DNA of 42,034 nt from Aliihoeflea aestuarii (lineage in GTDB: Bacteria; Pseudomonadota; Alphaproteobacteria; Rhizobiales; Rhizobiaceae): assembly GCF_024105665.1 (NCBI RefSeq), contig NZ_JAAAMK010000017.1:1-42034 (forward strand), read 5' to 3'. The position numbers and the translations under genes were made by a program. Below, piece after piece: positions 25,545-34,503 of the stretch; position 1 is the first letter of the stretch, and each line of letters starts with the position of its first letter. The notes under the pieces are model-generated. The model searched no databases, was not told the origin of the DNA, and saw only the letters and a program-made list of their open reading frames with translations.

Positions 25545-25856
25545 TCATTCCAGGCTTCGAATGATTACAGCCCGGATCTGGACCGGTGTCATCTTGCTGT
25601 GACGGCCGTCGTACGTCGCACCGTGGCCGTTCCACAAAGACCCCTTGGCAACAGGCATCGCAGCTCCGCCAAGCAATCTGACAACCAACCTCGCATGGGA
25701 GGGAAGAGTATCGACGGTAGCGCGAAACATTGTCGTCCCGGCCCTCCTCGATCGACCGATAAACACCGGACGACTTGAGTTTTTGAGTTCAAGGTAGAGA
25801 CACGACTCCGCTAGCGCATTCTCTATGAATTCGAGTGTGAGCTGCTTGGGCTTCAT
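25545..25856 (-). CDS. small hypothetical protein, 103 aa
   Basis: The ATG overlaps the stop of the upstream gene (ATGA). The product begins MKPKQLTLEFIENALAESC and continues with a basic central part and a Gly-rich segment (GSLWNGHGATYDGRHSKMT). It has no signal peptide or membrane helix. Function is unknown; coupling to the upstream small gene supports both being real. Confidence 0.5.
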   Translation of the reverse strand: MKPKQLTLEFIENALAESCLYLELKNSSRPVFIGRSRRAGTTMFRATVDTLPSHARLVVRLLGGAAMPVAKGSLWNGHGATYDGRHSKMTPVQIRAVIIRSLE

Positions 25857-26122
25857 AAGATAGACGGTATCGTCCGTGCGTACGGATTAAACTCCAGACA
25901 ACTAGGGTCATCGGCGGCGATGCGGACCTTTATCATGTCCACGCTTCCGCCCGCTGACAGGTGGGTATGATTGTTATTATGACCCATGATGTGCGTCAGG
26001 ACGCGGACTATCTGGTTTGTACGCGTCCACATACTGCTGGAAGGGACGTTGGAGCCAACCGCGGCATGAAGCGTGGCGACCCAAGCAGCGCGGGAGCGCT
26101 GGTGGAAAGTTTCGACATTCAC
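25853..26122 (-). CDS. small hypothetical protein coupled to the next gene, about 89 aa
   Basis: The frame contains HTHLSAGGSVDMIKVRIAAD and ends at a TGA that overlaps the ATG of the following gene. A GTG at 26122 with AAGG upstream is the preferred start; an ATG at 26173 is possible but lies close to the palindromic repeat. No domain was recognised. Confidence 0.42.
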   Translation of the reverse strand: MNVETFHQRSRAAWVATLHAAVGSNVPSSSMWTRTNQIVRVLTHIMGHNNNHTHLSAGGSVDMIKVRIAADDPSCLEFNPYARTIPSIL

Positions 26123-26183
26123 AGACGTTACCTTGTGGCTTGAGGGATGTTCGCCATGTCCCTGTGCCGTCAAGTCCCGCTTT

Positions 26184-26217
26184 GTCAGGCAAAGTTTGCC
26201 TGGTCAGCACACGACCC
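26184..26217. repeat. palindromic intergenic repeat, copy B
   Basis: The core CAGGCAAAGTTTGCCTG has 8-base arms around one base, followed by GTCAGCACACGACCC. The stem differs from copy A (24094-24128) by a paired A-T for G-C change, so pairing is kept. Confidence 0.6.
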
Positions 26218-26338
26218 GTTGCAGCCATACAGCGCATTCATCGCCGCCAGAGGAGCGGACATTCTGCGGCAATGGCAATATCGCGCCAGCGTGGCCGTGG
26301 AACGCGAGGCAGGGTGGGTTTCTAAAAAAGGGTAAACG

Positions 26339-26557
26339 ATGATGCTTGAGCAGGTCGAACACTGGCATAAAGGCGGAACTCTGCGGGCAAAAGGGCAGAT
26401 GCTGGACGGGGCCCTGTCCGGATATTGGGAGTGGTTTCGGATCGACGGTACCAAGCTGCGTTCCGGTCACTTCGATAACGGACAGCAGGTCGGCGAGTGG
26501 ATCACCTATGACCGGAGCGGTCGTCCACACACAGTCACAAAGAAGATGCGAAAGTAG
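26339..26557 (+). CDS. MORN-repeat (YwqK-like) small protein
   Basis: The product is about 72 residues. Two MORN-type units are visible: HWHKGGTLRAKGQMLDGALS and DGTKLRSGHFDNGQQVGEW followed by ITYDRSG. Proteins of this kind are described as YwqK-family antitoxin-like or as scaffold repeats. No toxin partner is adjacent. An AGGG site lies seven bases before the first ATG. Confidence 0.65.
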   Translation: MMLEQVEHWHKGGTLRAKGQMLDGALSGYWEWFRIDGTKLRSGHFDNGQQVGEWITYDRSGRPHTVTKKMRK

Positions 26558-26896
26558 ACAGGGCAATCGCTAGGTAGGCAGACGGTCGGTTTTCCACCCC
26601 GGATGCGCCGGTCTCGAGCCGACCCCATTTTGGTCATTCACGCTTCCGGTAGGATGCCCCAAAAGCGGCCGACGGCGTATCTCAAGATAGACCCCAGTGA
26701 AGTGCTTGTTGATCATCGTATGCACGGGCAAATACTAGCATATTAGGGAAGTCGCGTCTGGTTAGTTCAACGAATCCAAGTACCGCGCTTGGGCGTTGGA
26801 ACTGCGATGATGCAGCCTACCGGCTCCGCTTGGTAAGCATGCAACCGAGATGAAACGGACTATCTCTGCGTCGTCCCATTTCAAAACGAGGCGTGC
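26558..26896. other. 339-base intergenic region with decayed repeat sequence
   Basis: Around 26578-26660 the words CAGACGGTCGGTTTTCCACCC and GACCCCATTTTGGTCATTC recur in altered form near 24.1 kb and (reverse complement) 29.3 kb. The remainder should hold the promoter of the recombinase gene. No gene was accepted. Confidence 0.4.
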
Positions 26897-29209
26897 ATGC
26901 GATTTTCTCAAACCAAGTTCACCCCGCGCCGCATCAAACTTTTTTGTCAAATGCGCCTCGCAAACCTTTTATCAGCGTTCGACCTAGCAAATACCCAAAG
27001 TTATCTCGAACATTGCCTGATCAGCCGCGAGTTTCCTCCGTATCGTGGAAGCTCGATCGACATTGAGCTTATCGCAAATGGATGCGGCGTTGACCCCGCG
27101 GTGCTTCGCAAAGCTCAAAGCGAGTTACAGTCCATCTGCGATGCTATATGCCGTGCGCTGGCCAACAGACCGCTAAGCGCACGAAAATTGAAGCGGTCGA
27201 TGCGACGTTCGAAGACGTCCAATCCGCGAGGCGCACCACGTAAATCCGCCGAGCCATCAGACAATTTGGTATCGGACGGGCCAAGAACCGATAGCCGAAA
27301 GCTATGTTCAATCGACGACAATCCTGAGGCTCTCTGGACTGACTGGTCTGAGCCTTCGGATTTGGCATCGGCACTTCGCCTACATCTGGAGCGACATGGT
27401 GAGACCGTTTACCGCCTCGCGAAAGCCGTAACTCTCGCGGGCGTCCTGCTTGATCGACCTACCCTTGCTAAATGGGTTGCTGGCACCGCATCCCCCCGCA
27501 CGGTCAACAGTCTGGAAGCACTTGCCTGCATAGAAAAGCGCTATGGTCTTCCAGACGGCAATCTTCGAGCGAAACTTCCGCATCCCAACCGTGCGTTTGT
27601 CGCCAACCTTCTCGACAACATCCCACTTCCCGAGCGCCGACGACTCGCTTGGCACCTCCCGACAGATTTTGCGGGACGTCCCGAGGCTGAGCAGCAGGAA
27701 ATCCTAGATTGGGTGCGTAAGAATATCATTAGCGGCTCGACGGACTACCGCCGATATCAGGCCGCGGCGCAGCGTCAACGCTTCGCCGTCCGCTTTCGAG
27801 GTCCTGATGGATCAGCGCGTTGGGCAGGAAAGCGCGCGAATAAGCGGAATGCAGCTCCCCACGGAATCCAACACGATGCCGCTCGGCAGAACAAGGTCGT
27901 TGACGCCCCGCAGCAGCTTCAGAGCGAGATGAATGATCTGCTGCGTTTCAAAACCGCCACCCTGACCGCCTTTGGTATGCGCCGAACCGGAGTTTGGAAC
28001 AGCGAAACTGCCGCGCAGAAAATCGAACATCTTGGCCTGATGTTTGGAGCGTTTGTTGCGTCACCCGACAGCGAAATTCGCGGTTACGGTGCCGAGCTCG
28101 ATACACTGAGCTTCGCCATCCTAATGTTTCCGCAAGTCTGGGACTGGTATCTGCAATGGCGTGAGCAACGGCGTGGGTTTTACACCAAATGGGAGATCGA
28201 CATGCTCGCGATCGGTCTGGCTCTCGTGCGCAATGAGACGGGCTGGCTGCGTCAGAATCCTCGGATAGCTGAAAATCTCCAACCGATCCCCGGCTTGATT
28301 AGTTGGGATGACATTGAGACAGTTCGTGGCAACTGGGACGCTGCATGCGATGCCATGCACGCACATGGCCGACACCGGACACGTGAGCTCAAGCGCGTGG
28401 CTCGAGTGCATCGCGATCCCTTTGAGCCAATCCTCCCGGTTCTCGAAGCGAAGAGCCCGGTGAGTGAGTACCGCAAGATCACCGAGGAAATTGTCAAGCG
28501 CATGCCCGATGAGAACCGCTATCCAAAGGCGGCGGCAGAGGCCGTTCGATCGTTGCTGATCCTGCGTCTGGGTTTGCATACAGGGCTTAGGCAAAAGAAC
28601 TTGCGTGAACTTTTGCTGTGCCCGCATGGGCGGCTGCCGACAGCGGAACGCATTCTGGAGGAGCAGCGACGGGGTGAGATTCGCTGGAGTAGCCGAGATC
28701 AAGGGTGGGAAGTGTTGATCCCGGCACTGGCCTTTAAGAACGCCAATTCATCGTTCTTTGGATCGAAGCCCTTTCGGCTGATATTGCCGGATCTCGGCGG
28801 ACTTTACGAAACGATCGAAGCCTGGATCGCTCGTCACCGAGCGCTCCTGATCGGCCCGGCGGAAGATCCAGGTACTTTTTTTGTAAAGTCAGCAAAGCTC
28901 ACAAGTACCGACGCCGCATACTGCCAAAACACCTTCTTCGAGGCTTGGCGGCATACGATCCAACGTTACGGGATTTATAATCCGTTCACCGGTCGGGGCG
29001 CGATTGAAGGCTTACTACCACACGGTCCCCACAATGTCCGCGATGTCCTTGCGACGCACATCTTGAAACAAACAGGCTCTTACGAGCAAGCAAGCTATGC
29101 GATCCAGGACACACCAGAGATGGTTGCGCAGCACTACGGTCGCTTCTTGCCACAAGATAAAGCGGAGATCGCGGCGCGCATTCTCAATCAGGTTTGGGAA
29201 GCCGCATAA
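26897..29209 (+). CDS. large tyrosine recombinase (site-specific integrase)
   Basis: The product is 770 residues. The C-terminal ~250 residues carry the catalytic pattern: Arg in LGLHTGLRQKNLRELL, His-x-x-Arg in HGPHNVRDVLATHI, and the Tyr in MVAQHYGRFL. The ~500-residue N-terminal part includes an HTH-like segment (VYRLAKAVTLAGVLLDRPTL) and an Arg/Lys-rich linker. It is much longer than phage integrases and resembles island-borne recombinases. GAGG precedes the ATG. No tRNA gene or att repeat was found near it. Confidence 0.8.
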   Translation: MRFSQTKFTPRRIKLFCQMRLANLLSAFDLANTQSYLEHCLISREFPPYRGSSIDIELIANGCGVDPAVLRKAQSELQSICDAICRALANRPLSARKLKRSMRRSKTSNPRGAPRKSAEPSDNLVSDGPRTDSRKLCSIDDNPEALWTDWSEPSDLASALRLHLERHGETVYRLAKAVTLAGVLLDRPTLAKWVAGTASPRTVNSLEALACIEKRYGLPDGNLRAKLPHPNRAFVANLLDNIPLPERRRLAWHLPTDFAGRPEAEQQEILDWVRKNIISGSTDYRRYQAAAQRQRFAVRFRGPDGSARWAGKRANKRNAAPHGIQHDAARQNKVVDAPQQLQSEMNDLLRFKTATLTAFGMRRTGVWNSETAAQKIEHLGLMFGAFVASPDSEIRGYGAELDTLSFAILMFPQVWDWYLQWREQRRGFYTKWEIDMLAIGLALVRNETGWLRQNPRIAENLQPIPGLISWDDIETVRGNWDAACDAMHAHGRHRTRELKRVARVHRDPFEPILPVLEAKSPVSEYRKITEEIVKRMPDENRYPKAAAEAVRSLLILRLGLHTGLRQKNLRELLLCPHGRLPTAERILEEQRRGEIRWSSRDQGWEVLIPALAFKNANSSFFGSKPFRLILPDLGGLYETIEAWIARHRALLIGPAEDPGTFFVKSAKLTSTDAAYCQNTFFEAWRHTIQRYGIYNPFTGRGAIEGLLPHGPHNVRDVLATHILKQTGSYEQASYAIQDTPEMVAQHYGRFLPQDKAEIAARILNQVWEAA

Positions 29210-29533
29210 GAGCGAGCGCGCGGGCAGAGTATTGAATGTTACTCCTCATATGCGCTTGCGACGATGATCGATCAACTGCCAAGCACCAGACTCCGATGAC
29301 GGGCAGCGGCTTTCGACCCCAACTTTGCCGGACCAGCAACGTCTGCTTTCTCCGAAAGCGACCTGAAAGCCGACCGTCTGAAAACCACCCCGAAGCTGCC
29401 ACTTCATCGTAGCGGCGGGTGGTAACACAGGTACCATGCCTGGCTAGCCCACCTGGCGTTCGGTGATTTGGTCTACGACCCCTTGAGAAGATTGGCGATT
29501 GTTACTATCGCTGACCAGAGCAAAGAGGCCACG
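29210..29533. other. 324-base intergenic region with decayed repeat sequence
   Basis: Reverse-strand words near 29314-29334 (GGTCCGGCAAAGTTGGGGTC) and near 29370 (CAGACGGTCGGCTTTCAGG) recall the elements at 24.1, 26.2 and 26.6 kb. It should also carry the promoter of the MucR-like gene. Confidence 0.38.
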
Positions 29534-29974
29534 ATGACCATGAATCAAAACGAAGCTGAGGTTCAGCTTGAAATCATCAGCAACATCGTGTCGGCGTATG
29601 TGGGAAACAACGCTGTGCCGACGACTGAACTTCCGGCATTGATCGAAAGCGTGGCGACAGCCATTGCGCGGCTCTCGCCGACGGGCGCGCCGCTTGAAAT
29701 CGAACAGACCCAGAAGCCTGCTGTCCCGATCAAGAAATCGGTGACACCGGACTACATCGTTTCGCTTGAAGATGGACTGAAATTCAAATCGCTGAAGCGT
29801 GCCTTGTCGGCCAGGTACGGCCTAACTCCGGACCAATATCGACAAAAGTGGAACTTGCCTTCTGACTATCCGATGGTCGCTCCCAATTATTCCAAGGCTC
29901 GCTCGGAGCTCGCACTGCAACTGGGATTGGGGCGGAAAACAGGTGCAAAACCGGGTCGTAGACGTAAATCATGA
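29534..29974 (+). CDS. MucR/Ros-family regulator lacking zinc ligands
   Basis: The product is about 146 residues. The family core is clear: TPDYIVSLEDGLKFKSLKRA, then YGLTPDQYRQKWNLPSDYPM and VAPNYSKARSELALQLGLG. In the canonical Ros finger the first motif has Cys and the helix has two His; here the positions read Ser, Ala and Arg (SLEDG, KRALSARYG). The finger therefore cannot bind zinc in the usual way, though some MucR proteins fold without zinc. It would act as a DNA-binding, possibly H-NS-like, regulator of neighbouring island genes. GAGG lies six bases before the ATG. Confidence 0.82.
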   Translation: MTMNQNEAEVQLEIISNIVSAYVGNNAVPTTELPALIESVATAIARLSPTGAPLEIEQTQKPAVPIKKSVTPDYIVSLEDGLKFKSLKRALSARYGLTPDQYRQKWNLPSDYPMVAPNYSKARSELALQLGLGRKTGAKPGRRRKS

Positions 29975-30086
29975 CCTCGATCGGTTTGGGATTTCCTGAG
30001 GCAATTCGCAACCCTGCTCCTAGCTAGGTACAGCGATGTCTTGCGACCGACCTGGTGGAATATTTCGGAGGCCATCTAGCCTGAAA

Positions 30087-30812
30087 ATGCGAACGCTCGA
30101 CACGTACCGTCTCGTCGTCTTGCGCAGTGCGGCATGCGCTGCGGCTGTCCTGATGACTTTGGTAGCCGATGAATCTGGTGCACACGCCGCAGACCGTCTC
30201 ATTGGCAGAGCTACCGTCATCGACGGCGACACTATCGAAATTCATGGCGAACGCATTCGGTTCAATGGGATCGATGCGCCGGAATCCGCTCAAACCTGCC
30301 TGTCGGCCGGAGGGCGTGAATACCGATGTGGTGCTGCCTCGGCCAATGCATTGGCTGAGTTCCTCGCTAAATCCGTCCCTGCTTCGTGTGATTTCGTTGA
30401 ACGCGACAGATACGGCAGGTTTGTCGGGACATGCACCCGTGCCGATGGAGCCGGCGTCAACGAATGGATGGTCGAAAACGGCCATGCCTTCGATTGGCCT
30501 CGCTACAGTGGCGGATCATACGCCCTATCTCAGGAACTTGCAGAACGTGAGAGCCGCGGCCTTTGGCAGGGCAGCTTTGACTGGCCATGGGACTGGCGAA
30601 GAGGGGCCAGGGAGGCGACCGCGGCCCGCCAGCCTTCAACTGAATCCGGATGCGTGATCAAGGGCAACATCAACTCCAAGGGGGAGCGGATTTTTCATTC
30701 GCCGGGGCAGAGAGACTACGAGCGCACCGTCATCCATGAGGACCGAGGACAGCGGTGGTTTTGTTCGCAAGAGGAAGCAATCGCTGCAGGCTGGAGGCCT
30801 GCCCGAAGATAA
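30087..30812 (+). CDS. secreted thermonuclease-like (SNase) protein
   Basis: The product is about 241 residues. A signal peptide (LVVLRSAACAAAVLMTLVAD) is followed by the SNase fold: VIDGDTIEIHGERIRFNGID with APES, then VERDRYGRFVGTC, which supply the catalytic Asp, Arg and Glu. A C-terminal domain ends in HEDRGQRWFCSQEEAIAAGW, an excalibur-like motif. It should degrade nucleic acid in the periplasm or outside. A start at 30036 is possible but gives a poorer signal peptide. Confidence 0.83.
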   Translation: MRTLDTYRLVVLRSAACAAAVLMTLVADESGAHAADRLIGRATVIDGDTIEIHGERIRFNGIDAPESAQTCLSAGGREYRCGAASANALAEFLAKSVPASCDFVERDRYGRFVGTCTRADGAGVNEWMVENGHAFDWPRYSGGSYALSQELAERESRGLWQGSFDWPWDWRRGAREATAARQPSTESGCVIKGNINSKGERIFHSPGQRDYERTVIHEDRGQRWFCSQEEAIAAGWRPARR

Positions 30813-30900
30813 CTGTGAACATGTATATTGCTTGGTTCGCTATCCGTACTTACAAGCTGTAGTTGCCGAGTGAAAAGGCTTCGCTGCAGGGGTATGGGAA

Positions 30901-32346
30901 TTGGCGAAAAAGTTCGACAGTCTGAATAAGCTCCGCGAGAAAATCGCGACGAGCAGTCATGGTTACAGGTCATCGACCGAAACATTTGCCAGCATCGACG
31001 TTGAGAAGGTCGCTAAGGACCTTGATCTGGTCGAGGCAGCCCAGGAAAATGGGCGAAATAACCGGCCCCCGAGCTCGGCGAAAAGCATAGATGCCTTCGA
31101 GCGGACCGTCGTCGAACTGATCCGGGACGAGCAAAAATCGGCACATCAGATCGTCGAGGACAATCTGCAGCTCTTCTCGGAGCGCATGGCAGGCTTGGAT
31201 TTCGACGAAAAGTTCGGCCTGATCCGTCAAGCAAACGAAGCCAGCGTCACTGACTTCAAGGGCGAGGTCTCGGTGGGCTTGGATGAGTTGCACGACAAGC
31301 GTCGAATCCTTCACACCGCCGAAGTCGAATATGAAGATTTCAGAAAAAGAAATCGGTTGGTTCGAGCAGCTCGCGTCTCCAGCGGCTTCACGCTCTATAT
31401 GAAATTCGCGATCATCGTCTTGCTCCTGATCATCGAGACGATTCTCAACGGGTCGTTCCTCGCCGGAGGCAGCGATGAAGGATTGGTCGGCGGGTTTACC
31501 TTGGCGCTGACCTTCTCGGTCATGAACATCGGCGGCGCGCTCCTGTTCTCCATGTTCCTGGCCACGCATTTGGTCCATCGGAACTGGTTGTTTAAGCTGG
31601 TTGGCCTGCTGGGTGCTTCTGCATATGCCGCTTACGCTGTCGGCATTAACCTGGGCTTGGCACACTACCGCGACATCTCGCTGCGGCCCGGTTTTGAAGG
31701 CGATATCGGCACAGCTACGATGCAAAGCCTGACCAGCACCCCGTTCCAATTGGATTCGGTGAATTCCTGGTTGCTTTTCGGCCTGGGTTTCATGTTCTCG
31801 ATCATTGCCTTCATCGACGGAACCTACATCCGGGATCCCTACCAAGGCTACGGCGGCGTCAGGAAACGTCTCGATCGTGATCGACAAGATTACATCAGTC
31901 GGAAGGACGATCTGATCGACACTCTTTGCGGAATTCGCGACGATCATAACGCCAAGGTCGAGGAAGTGGTCGGCAACCTTTCGAAAAGCCAGAGAGAGTA
32001 CCGGGCAATCGTCGAGCACCGCGCGCGCATCCTGTCGCTCTTCGCAACGCATCAGGATCAGCTTGAACGGGCGGGGAACACGCTTCTCAAACGCTACCGC
32101 GCAGAAAACACGAAAGCGCGCGAAACCGCTCCACCTAAGTATTTCGAGAGCCAGTGGAAAATGGATCGTATCCAGCCTCGAAAACCCGGTGATGCAGAGT
32201 GGGGCGAGAAGGAGCTTTCTGAGGGGATCAGGTCCGCGCAGGATGAACTGCGCGCCCAGATGAAGCTCATAAGCAAGGAATGCGAGAGCGGGATTGAGCA
32301 GTACCGCGCGCTGGACAACATTCATCCGGACAAGCTTCATGGCTAG
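30901..32346 (+). CDS. four-TM protein with coiled-coil arms, first gene of the ZorAB-like operon
   Basis: The product is 481 residues. A cytoplasmic helical N-terminal part of ~160 residues is followed by four membrane helices at about 162-188, 193-223, 228-255 and 289-311 (for example MKFAIIVLLLIIETILNGSF and LLFGLGFMFSIIAFIDG). A ~165-residue charged coiled-coil C-terminus follows. No enzymatic motif was seen. The TTG start has AGGGG nine bases upstream. Its stop overlaps the next gene by eight bases. It could be a stator-associated sensor or assembly factor of the motor pair encoded downstream. Confidence 0.7.
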   Translation: MAKKFDSLNKLREKIATSSHGYRSSTETFASIDVEKVAKDLDLVEAAQENGRNNRPPSSAKSIDAFERTVVELIRDEQKSAHQIVEDNLQLFSERMAGLDFDEKFGLIRQANEASVTDFKGEVSVGLDELHDKRRILHTAEVEYEDFRKRNRLVRAARVSSGFTLYMKFAIIVLLLIIETILNGSFLAGGSDEGLVGGFTLALTFSVMNIGGALLFSMFLATHLVHRNWLFKLVGLLGASAYAAYAVGINLGLAHYRDISLRPGFEGDIGTATMQSLTSTPFQLDSVNSWLLFGLGFMFSIIAFIDGTYIRDPYQGYGGVRKRLDRDRQDYISRKDDLIDTLCGIRDDHNAKVEEVVGNLSKSQREYRAIVEHRARILSLFATHQDQLERAGNTLLKRYRAENTKARETAPPKYFESQWKMDRIQPRKPGDAEWGEKELSEGIRSAQDELRAQMKLISKECESGIEQYRALDNIHPDKLHG

Positions 32347-33190
32347 ATCTCGCAGTCGACGGTCTTCGGGGCGTGGCACCCGGCGCAGAAGCGGATCCGG
32401 CGTTACAGCACTTCAAATTTTTGCTGCCGTCCTGGTGACGGGAGCAAGTGCAGCGCTGCTTGGCGGCTACCTGTGGCTCAGCTATGGGCGGGATCAGGAT
32501 GTCGCACTGGATCAGCTCGGGTGTCCTGTGACGGGAGCGACCGGGATGACGGCAATCATCATAGATGCCACAGATCCGATTTCCGAAATCACCATGGCCA
32601 ACCTGAAGAACGAGTTCAGACGTGAGGTCGCTCAGGTTGGCAAGGGTCAGTATCTGCGGATTGCCTCTCTGACCGGGCAACCTCGAGAGCTCCCGATGAT
32701 GTTCGATGGCTGCAATCCAGGCGACGGGTCAAGTGTCGACCAGTGGACCAATAACCCAAATAGGCGGCAACGCCGATGGGAGGAGGAGTTCGGCAAGCCG
32801 CTCGAGCAGCTTCCTGCCAGCCTCGACAATGGCATTGGAGCCTCCCAGTCGCCCGTGATGGCGGCCGTTCAGAAGATCCGAAACGATCTTTTCGACAGTG
32901 ATATCGCCGTTCCGGGATCCCCAAAAAGGATCATCATCGTTTCGGACATGATTGAGCACACGGATCTCTATTCGCAATATCGCTCCGGCGCGGATTTCGC
33001 GGCGTATCTGGCGTCCGACGCATATCGGACTTTCAGGACCACTCTGAGCGACGTCGAGGTTACGATCCTCTACGTCGAGCGTGCCAACAGGCGCTTCCCG
33101 TCGTCTGAGCATGTCCGTTTTTGGAACGATTGGATTATTGAGAACGGCGGCAGGATCGGCAGCATCAAACGGCTTGAGGGGTTGAACTGA
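32339..33190 (+). CDS. single-pass membrane protein with VWA-like periplasmic domain
   Basis: The product is 283 residues. A very basic Arg/Ser N-terminus precedes one membrane helix (LQIFAAVLVTGASAALLGGY), so the rest should face the periplasm. The segments MTAIIIDATDPIS and KRIIIVSDMIEHTD have the look of a von Willebrand A fold with a degenerate metal-binding site (Asp-x-Thr). A Cys in each half could form a disulfide. The start overlaps the first gene and its stop shares one base with the third gene, so the operon is tightly coupled. The VWA assignment is inference. Confidence 0.62.
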   Translation: MARSRSRRSSGRGTRRRSGSGVTALQIFAAVLVTGASAALLGGYLWLSYGRDQDVALDQLGCPVTGATGMTAIIIDATDPISEITMANLKNEFRREVAQVGKGQYLRIASLTGQPRELPMMFDGCNPGDGSSVDQWTNNPNRRQRRWEEEFGKPLEQLPASLDNGIGASQSPVMAAVQKIRNDLFDSDIAVPGSPKRIIIVSDMIEHTDLYSQYRSGADFAAYLASDAYRTFRTTLSDVEVTILYVERANRRFPSSEHVRFWNDWIIENGGRIGSIKRLEGLN

Positions 33191-34503
33191 TGGCCAGATC
33201 GAAATCTTCGTTCGTGGATGGACCGTACCTCCAACTAGGCACATTCGCTGTGTTCACGTTTGGCGGCTGCGGTTTCATTTTTGTCGCGAAGTCAATGAAT
33301 ATGTCTCCAACCTTGTCGCTGGTGGTGCCAGTCGCTCTGATGGTCATATTCATGATCATCTCGAAGGTGCTCGGCAAACTGCGGATGCACGATGAACAGA
33401 CGGGAGACAACCTCTACTACATGGGGTTCCTGTACACGCTCACGTCTCTTGGCGCTTCGCTTTACAATTTCGGTGCGGGGACCTCCACCGACGACGTGGT
33501 TCGTAATTTCGGCATCGCAATCAGCTCGACGATTACGGGCATCGCACTTCGCATCATGTACAATCAGATGCGCCGAGATCCTGCAGATATCGAGAAGGCC
33601 GCCCGGCACGAACTGGCAGAGATGTCGCGTAAGGTCCGCACGGAAATGGACAGTGTCAGCCGCGAGTTCGCGGACTTTCGTCGGATCAGCAACCAGATGC
33701 TCGAGGAAGGCTTCCACGAGATCGCGGCGCAGGCTGCCAAAAACGGTGAGCACATCCGCGATATTTTGGACAAGCAGGCCAGCGAAGCCATCAAACCCGT
33801 TCTGGAGACGTCTGAGCGGCTCGGCGCGGCGATGAACCAGAACTACGAGCGTATCGAACGCCAATTCGCGGAGATCGCACAGAAAGTCGAAGCCGCCGGA
33901 GAGCTTCTGGACAAGGCTAACACGTCCATGTCGGAATCAACGGCCCGCCTGGGCGATCAGGCGGGAAATGTCGCCGACAAGCTCGAGAAGGTGATCGTCC
34001 CGGACGAGGTCCTGAAAAACGACCTCGCCCCAATGGTCAAGAAGCTTGGTGAACTTGTGGGCATGTATGCGGTCAAAACCGAGCATGCCGCGAAGGATCA
34101 GAACGAGCGAATGCTGGCCATAGCTGCGATGGTGGAGAAGGTTGCAACGTCTTCGGAGCGCGCTGCCAAAGCAGCCGAGACGGCGGCAGAGGTCTCCTCG
34201 GATCAAGAAGACCGTTTTGCAAAGCTCGCCGAAGCGGTCGAGAAGCAGGGCATACATATCTCGCGGGTTGCGAAGGTTGTCGCACGCAAGGCGGCGAAGG
34301 AAGAGATCGTCGATATCTCCGTTCCTGAAAACGACGCTGCCCAAATGCAGGCCGTGCCCTTAACGGTCGCCGCCCCGAAGACAGTGCCGAATGTTGTGGG
34401 AGGAACCGTCGAGATCGATGGGCCTGAAAGGACCGACGAGTTCCAACCGGTCATCGAGCCTGCCGAGAGGCCCCAGCGCTTCACCGGATTTTGGAACCGA
34501 TGA
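33190..34503 (+). CDS. MotA/TolQ/ExbB-like channel protein with long coiled-coil tail (ZorA-like)
   Basis: The product is 437 residues. Membrane helices fall at about 14-33, 42-61, 75-93 and 104-124. The last reads NFGIAISSTITGIALRIMYN, close to the ExbB/TolQ pattern in which GIAxAL-xTxxGL lines the ion path. Residues ~130-370 are a long amphipathic coiled coil with heptad-like Glu/Lys/Ala spacing. This architecture matches ZorA of Zorya, whose tail extends into the cytoplasm. The partner with OmpA domain overlaps by four bases. Confidence 0.72.
   Translation: MARSKSSFVDGPYLQLGTFAVFTFGGCGFIFVAKSMNMSPTLSLVVPVALMVIFMIISKVLGKLRMHDEQTGDNLYYMGFLYTLTSLGASLYNFGAGTSTDDVVRNFGIAISSTITGIALRIMYNQMRRDPADIEKAARHELAEMSRKVRTEMDSVSREFADFRRISNQMLEEGFHEIAAQAAKNGEHIRDILDKQASEAIKPVLETSERLGAAMNQNYERIERQFAEIAQKVEAAGELLDKANTSMSESTARLGDQAGNVADKLEKVIVPDEVLKNDLAPMVKKLGELVGMYAVKTEHAAKDQNERMLAIAAMVEKVATSSERAAKAAETAAEVSSDQEDRFAKLAEAVEKQGIHISRVAKVVARKAAKEEIVDISVPENDAAQMQAVPLTVAAPKTVPNVVGGTVEIDGPERTDEFQPVIEPAERPQRFTGFWNR

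Noticed and set aside
30970-32379. A 469-codon minus-strand frame over the first motor-operon gene
   Set aside because: The plus strand has membrane helices, a natural start and overlaps with the next gene; the minus frame is a shadow.
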